A model generated the notes under the pieces. It ran no database searches. It saw only the letters and a list, made by a program, of their open reading frames with translations, and had not been told where the DNA came from. Shown one piece after another: positions 5,940 through 8,379 of a stretch of DNA of 8,379 nt; the stretch's first letter is position 1, and each line of letters begins with the position of its first letter. Source of the DNA: Oscillospiraceae bacterium (GTDB lineage: Bacteria; Bacillota_A; Clostridia; Oscillospirales; WRJC01); assembly GCA_009785015.1 (NCBI GenBank), contig WQXD01000162.1, forward strand, positions 1-8,379. Reading direction: 5' to 3'. Position numbers and translations under genes: made by a program.

Positions 5940-7115
5940 TAAAATATCGAATATGCGTCTATTGTGGAATTTGCTGTCGATTTGGTTTTTGTTTTGCAGG
6001 TCTTTGGCGATGAAATAATTTGTCAGCAGCAACTCGAATATTTTATTTGAAATGGCTACTTTATCGATGCCATTGCCGATTTTTTTAAAGAAACCGTATC
6101 TGACTCCTGTTTCTACTATGGAATCGTATATCATAAATAATTTTGATTTCCCCAATATCAATAAATCGTAAACATATTCGTTCAGTTCTTTGTCGTTTTT
6201 GAGATTTTTTATCACATCGTCAAATAGGGTATTGCTTTCGGATAATAATTTTTGTACGGCTTGTCGCACTGTGTTGGGCGACCAGCATTTGCCGAGCTCC
6301 TCATCAATGCACTGGCAAATCCTTGACACCAGAAAAGGGTAACCGCTTGTGTATTTATATATTTCTTCAGCTATTTCGGTTATATCCATGCCCGTTTTGT
6401 GATCGGATTCGTAATCGCTCAGCATTGTGGATATTTCTGTAGGATTAAAAGACATATCTACATCGAAATTTGCGGCTATATTCCACGGAGAATTATATAT
6501 TTTACCCTCTGTAGCCACCGGCTCATATATGCCCTCGTTTAACATTTTTAACTTAATGTTTTTTATATCGTAAACTCCCGCGAGTATGACGCTGTGGAAC
6601 GTGTAATCGTCGCCGCCCTGACGGGCTAAAAATTTTTTTCTAAGCATACTTAAAAAATGCAGAAATACTCGGTTATTGCTTGTTCTGTCCACTTCGTCTA
6701 TCAGCAGCACTATTTTTTTGCCCTTGCACATTTTGGTTATATGGCGGCTGAGCAAATCAAAATTTTTTATATTATAATTTGCTGCCCATTGTTCTATATA
6801 TTCGGCTTCGACGCTTACGGACGGGCTTTCTAATGCCGAAACTATTTGCATTAAAAACGCCGGGCAGAATTGCTTGGCTGACGCAAAACTTTCGTCGCCA
6901 AGCCCTTCAAAGCTGATTTTTATTACCAGATATTCGTTTGACAAACGTCTGCGTAATTCGTATAAAGTTGTGGTTTTGCCGTATTGCCTTGCGCGGTTTA
7001 TAGCAAAATACCGTTCGTCGTCTATCAATTTTTTTATTTGGGCTATTTTATCGCTTATATCAACCATATAGTCTTTATCGGGCACACATATACCGGTTAC
7101 GTTAAATTTTTTCAT
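5934..7115 (-). CDS. P-loop AAA-like ATPase, possibly C-terminally truncated
   Basis: This 393-residue protein begins with MKKFNVTGICVP and belongs to the AAA-like ATPases abundant in gut Firmicutes and Bacteroidetes, whose function is not established. Visible are a Walker A of the NRARQYGKTTTL type (40-51), with Lys47-Thr48 but no leading Gly, a Walker B IVLLIDEVD (135-143) with Asp140-Glu141, and a strand HSVILAGVYDI (174-184) where sensor 1 is expected. A helical region follows (about 240-340, including YTSGYPFLVSRIC). From memory, full relatives are over 500 residues and end in a PD-(D/E)XK-like nuclease domain that is missing here. The stop codon falls in a repeat-end sequence (GGTTATAC), so truncation is likely. 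The frame continues open upstream through R3 to 7430, but the start at 7115 follows a promoter and GAGG. It is A+T richer than the mre operon, suggesting horizontal acquisition. Confidence 0.85.
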   Translation of the reverse strand: MKKFNVTGICVPDKDYMVDISDKIAQIKKLIDDERYFAINRARQYGKTTTLYELRRRLSNEYLVIKISFEGLGDESFASAKQFCPAFLMQIVSALESPSVSVEAEYIEQWAANYNIKNFDLLSRHITKMCKGKKIVLLIDEVDRTSNNRVFLHFLSMLRKKFLARQGGDDYTFHSVILAGVYDIKNIKLKMLNEGIYEPVATEGKIYNSPWNIAANFDVDMSFNPTEISTMLSDYESDHKTGMDITEIAEEIYKYTSGYPFLVSRICQCIDEELGKCWSPNTVRQAVQKLLSESNTLFDDVIKNLKNDKELNEYVYDLLILGKSKLFMIYDSIVETGVRYGFFKKIGNGIDKVAISNKIFELLLTNYFIAKDLQNKNQIDSKFHNRRIFDILV

Positions 7116-7154
7116 AAAATTATATCCTCTTTCACCCCTCCGCCGTTTGGTGAC

Positions 7155-7183
7155 ATTATACCATTTCTTTTTGGTTTTGTCAA
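7155..7183 (-). promoter_or_regulatory. Perfect consensus promoter of the ATPase gene
   Basis: On the minus strand: TTGACA (7178-7183), exactly 17 bp, TATAAT (7155-7160). Transcription would start near 7148, about 33 bases before the ATG at 7115. The leader contains GGAGGGGTG and, closer to the start, GAGG. This settles the start at 7115 rather than further upstream. Confidence 0.88.
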
Positions 7184-7291
7184 CGATGAAATCGATCGAG
7201 CAGAGCAAAAGGAATTTGATGAACGAAAATTTAAAGTGCCGGGGGTTGTTCGCTTTCCATTTGCACAACCGGAACTTTTTTTGATTTTTTA

Positions 7292-7321
7292 AAATCATAT
7301 TGAAATTTCCAAAAAAATAAC
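7292..7321. repeat. Flank repeat copy C, left of R3
   Basis: This is nearly identical to 5763-5793 (one A shorter in the A-run) and in the same relation to the adjacent 110-bp repeat. The ATPase gene thus lies between two direct flank-plus-repeat units. Confidence 0.85.
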
Positions 7322-7426
7322 TGTCATTGCGAGGCGGCTTGTCGCCGTGGCAATCCAGAAAAAACCGATATTCCGAGGTACTGGATTGCTTCGCTGCGCT
7401 CGCAATGACGGCAATATAGAGGTTAT
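7317..7426 (+). repeat. 110-bp palindromic dispersed repeat, copy R3
   Basis: The element runs from ATAACT to GGTTAT, with outer arms at 7323-7333 and 7399-7409. It differs from R2 at only a few positions, for example GGCGGC for GGCGAC, which still pairs through G-U with GTCGCC. It is a direct repeat of R2 about 1.5 kb away. It sits between the divergent promoters of the ATPase gene and the toxin. Confidence 0.92.
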
Positions 7427-7465
7427 ACAAGGGCGCAAAAAAGGCAAAAAAATTATGAAATGCCC

Positions 7466-7494
7466 TTGATTTTTGATGTAGGTTCGTGTATAAT
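7466..7494 (+). promoter_or_regulatory. Promoter of the type I toxin mRNA
   Basis: TTGATT (7466-7471), 17 bp, TATAAT (7489-7494). Transcription is expected from about 7501, giving a leader of about 67 nt and an mRNA of about 195 nt ending at the terminator 7656-7694. Confidence 0.82.
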
Positions 7495-7500
7495 GGTAGC

Positions 7501-7567
7501 AGTACACGGGGCGGTGAGCGACGATAGGCCGAACTCTAAAGGCTGAAAGCCGGAGGAGGTGGGGTCG
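7501..7567 (+). promoter_or_regulatory. Structured toxin leader with very strong ribosome binding site
   Basis: The leader carries GGAGGAGGT (7552-7560), 7 bases before the ATG, an almost ideal Shine-Dalgarno site. A small hairpin GGCT-GAA-AGCC (7541-7551) abuts it. GGCCGAACTC (7527-7536) and CGGTG (7512-7516) are perfectly complementary to GAGTTCGGCC (7721-7730) and CACCG (7732-7736) downstream of the gene, in matching antiparallel order. This suggests a long-range RNA fold in read-through transcripts. Confidence 0.65.
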
Positions 7568-7678
7568 ATGTTTGAAGTATTGACAGTTATTTTGACTATT
7601 GTTTCGATAATAGTTACTATAATCTCTATTTACGCTCTCGATAAAAAACAACAGAAAAAAATAGACCGCCCGCGCTAA
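7568..7678 (+). CDS. Small hydrophobic type I toxin (holin-like)
   Basis: This 36-residue peptide, MFEVLTVILTIVSIIVTIIS then IYALDKKQQKKIDRPR, consists of one hydrophobic membrane-spanning segment (about residues 4-24) and a highly basic, proline-containing tail. That is the architecture of type I toxins of the TxpA/BsrG and putative holin-like toxin groups, which insert into the cytoplasmic membrane and impair growth when not repressed by antisense RNA. Support for a real gene comes from an upstream promoter at the right distance, GGAGGAGGT 7 bases before the ATG, a terminator overlapping the last codons, and a convergent antisense RNA with a near-consensus promoter. The last 8 codons overlap the region complementary to the antisense RNA. 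Exact family membership is inferred from shape and context; I cannot run a profile search. Confidence 0.8.
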   Translation: MFEVLTVILTIVSIIVTIISIYALDKKQQKKIDRPR

Positions 7679-7782
7679 GTGTGGTCTATTTTTTCTCGCA
7701 TTAGACTGATTTAGTTTAATCGAGTTCGGCCGCACCGTCTGTGTATGCGAGAGGGTGTAGCATACCCTCTCAATCTATTGTC
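7655..7782 (-). ncRNA. Antisense antitoxin RNA of the type I TA locus
   Basis: The predicted RNA of about 128 nt is transcribed convergently to the toxin from TTGACA-17-TACAAT (7789-7817) and ends at the shared terminator. Complementarity to the toxin mRNA covers its 3' end (about 7655-7694), including the last codons and terminator stem, as in txpA/RatA and bsrG/SR4. Local structures are GAGAGGGT/ACCCTCTC (7749-7771), TTAGACT/AGTTTAA around 7701-7719 with a G-U pair, and a longer-range CTCGCAT/ATGCGAG pairing. A second copy at 5575-5703 preserves the first two of these hairpins. Antitoxin function is inferred from the arrangement. Confidence 0.78.
7656..7694. terminator. Bidirectional intrinsic terminator of toxin and antitoxin
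   Basis: A 12-bp stem AAAAAATAGACC/GGTCTATTTTTT has a 15-base loop and gives a U-run on both strands. It overlaps the end of the toxin reading frame (stop 7676-7678) and ends both convergent transcripts, so the minimal mRNA-antisense overlap is about 40 bases. Confidence 0.88.
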
Positions 7783-7788
7783 AACTTA

Positions 7789-7817
7789 ATTGTAGCATAT
7801 TTATTCGGCTTTGTCAA
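7789..7817 (-). promoter_or_regulatory. Near-consensus promoter of the antitoxin RNA
   Basis: On the minus strand: TTGACA (7812-7817), 17 bp, TACAAT (7789-7794), with the A/T palindrome AAAAATATTTTT (7827-7838) upstream as a likely UP element. It is closer to consensus than the toxin promoter, as expected if the short-lived RNA must be in excess. Confidence 0.87.
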
Positions 7818-7877
7818 GCGGTGCGTAAAAATATTTTTCGGGAATCATAGATATAATTTTTTGTTTTTAAAAAGATA

Positions 7878-7906
7878 TTGAACTTTTCGAAAATTTGTGG
7901 TATGAT
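7878..7906 (+). promoter_or_regulatory. Probable promoter of the downstream AAA-ATPase-like gene
   Basis: TTGAAC (7878-7883), 17 bp, TATGAT (7901-7906). The spacer contains the palindrome TTTTCGAAAA (7884-7893), which could be an operator or chance. The leader to the ATG at 8022 is about 109 nt and includes GGAGGG (7971-7976), which is too far from the ATG to serve it. Confidence 0.6.
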
Positions 7907-8021
7907 GGTATGTGCAGAAACTGTGAGATAAGCAGTAACATTGTATCAGAAAATTATTAATTTTTTTAGCGGAGGGTTGCCCCACGGTTTCATTATCGTT
8001 TTGTGCCTTTCGCAGAAAGGT

Positions 8022-8379
8022 ATGGTCTTAAACATGTATGTTGGTAATAAGAACCGGATAGATGTATCATCAAGCCAATTTTCAGAGTTTATAGAAAAAG
8101 GGAATTTATATGTCGATAAAACCATCTTTATAGAACATGTGCTGCAAGACGCAAGTAAAGTTCTGTTGTTCACAAGACCCCGCAGAATGGGAAAATCGTT
8201 AAATATGAACACATTGGCAACGTTTCTGGATTGCAAACAAAACACAGCGCATTTGTTCAAAGGATTGTATGTAGAAACCAGTTTGGTATTCAATCATATC
8301 AATAAATATCCGGTGATATATTTGAGTTTCAGGGAATTGGATATACCGGATTATAAATGGCGGTTTAAAATGAATTTAA
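8022..8379 (+). CDS. AAA-ATPase-like protein, 5' part (runs off the window)
   Basis: The first 119 codons of a protein of the AAA-ATPase-like group (PF09820 type, often with a C-terminal PD-(D/E)XK nuclease-like domain). The pattern is characteristic: SSQFSEFIEKGNLYVDKT (17-34), then VLLFTRPRRMGKSLNMNTL (47-65) as the variant P-loop with Lys58-Ser59, then LFKGLYV (78-84) and YPVIYLSF (96-103). The function of the family is not established; members are multicopy in many gut anaerobes. The start is uncertain. ATG 8022 has AGAAAGG only one base upstream, ATG 8034 has it 13 bases upstream, and the frame is open back to 7932, where TTG codons occur. It is a different family from the ATPase at 5934-7115. 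The rest lies outside the window, so completeness cannot be judged. Confidence 0.85.
   Translation, partial: MVLNMYVGNKNRIDVSSSQFSEFIEKGNLYVDKTIFIEHVLQDASKVLLFTRPRRMGKSLNMNTLATFLDCKQNTAHLFKGLYVETSLVFNHINKYPVIYLSFRELDIPDYKWRFKMNL

Noticed and set aside
14..7426. CRISPR array
   Set aside because: Only three 110-bp copies, kilobases apart and in mixed orientation, with no spacers or cas genes.
7116..7430. N-terminal extension of the ATPase to 7430 (MYNLYIAVIASAAKQ...)
   Set aside because: The extension is the translated repeat R3 and lies upstream of a perfect consensus promoter at 7155-7183; the family-like start is at 7115.
7295..7735. Minus-strand frame of 146 codons
   Set aside because: It runs through the toxin gene in antisense and the repeat R3; no coding signs.
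7749..7771. GAGAGGGT/ACCCTCTC hairpin as a second toxin terminator
   Set aside because: No U-run follows on either strand; it is better explained as a structural stem of the antisense RNA.
7946..8293. Minus-strand frame of 115 codons at the right end
   Set aside because: It is antisense to the AAA-ATPase-like gene, which has clear family motifs on the plus strand.

Overview
The window looks like a chromosomal segment from a Bacillota (Clostridia-type) bacterium, probably an uncultured gut or anaerobic lineage. The evidence is the gene order maf-mreB-mreC-mreD-PBP2, several sigma-A type promoters (TTGACA or similar, 17-18 bp, TATAAT or TACAAT), strong Shine-Dalgarno sites, and a small hydrophobic toxin of a kind common in Firmicutes. 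The assignment is inference; there is no rRNA or tRNA to anchor it.

Positions 140-5450 (minus strand) hold a compact cell-shape operon: maf (nucleotide pyrophosphatase), mreB (actin-like filament), mreC and mreD (membrane partners) and a class B penicillin-binding protein of the PBP2 type, the elongasome transpeptidase. maf and mreB overlap or nearly touch, mreB-mreC are 7 bases apart, and the later gaps are 31 and 60 bases. A clear promoter with an extended -10 and an A/T-rich upstream element lies at 5485-5514. MreB, MreC, MreD and PBP2 together direct lateral peptidoglycan synthesis.

Positions 5451-8379 are visibly richer in A+T and accessory in character. They contain (1) a compact type I toxin-antitoxin locus at 7466-7817: a 36-residue hydrophobic peptide on the plus strand with its own promoter and very strong ribosome binding site, and a convergent antisense RNA of about 130 nt from a near-consensus promoter, both ending at one bidirectional terminator; (2) a second copy of the antisense RNA at 5575-5738, with promoter, hairpins and terminator intact but with only the last codons of a toxin left, placed just upstream of the maf-mre promoter; (3) a P-loop ATPase gene (5934-7115, minus) under a perfect consensus promoter; (4) the 5' part of another AAA-ATPase-like gene (8022 to the window end, plus).

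Three 110-bp palindromic repeats (14-123, 5789-5898, 7317-7426) are scattered through the window. One closes the cell-shape operon, and the other two, in the same orientation, bracket the ATPase gene. A shorter flank sequence occurs beside two of them and once more at 5909-5939, where the ATPase stop codon lies inside what looks like a leftover repeat end. The accessory region therefore seems to have been assembled by duplication and recombination of TA and repeat modules.

Stretches without protein genes are explained as follows. 5451-5933 holds the operon promoter, the orphan antisense RNA and a repeat. 7116-7567 holds the ATPase promoter, about 110 bases with nothing recognisable (7184-7291), a repeat and the toxin promoter/leader. 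7679-8021 holds the antitoxin and the leader of the last gene.
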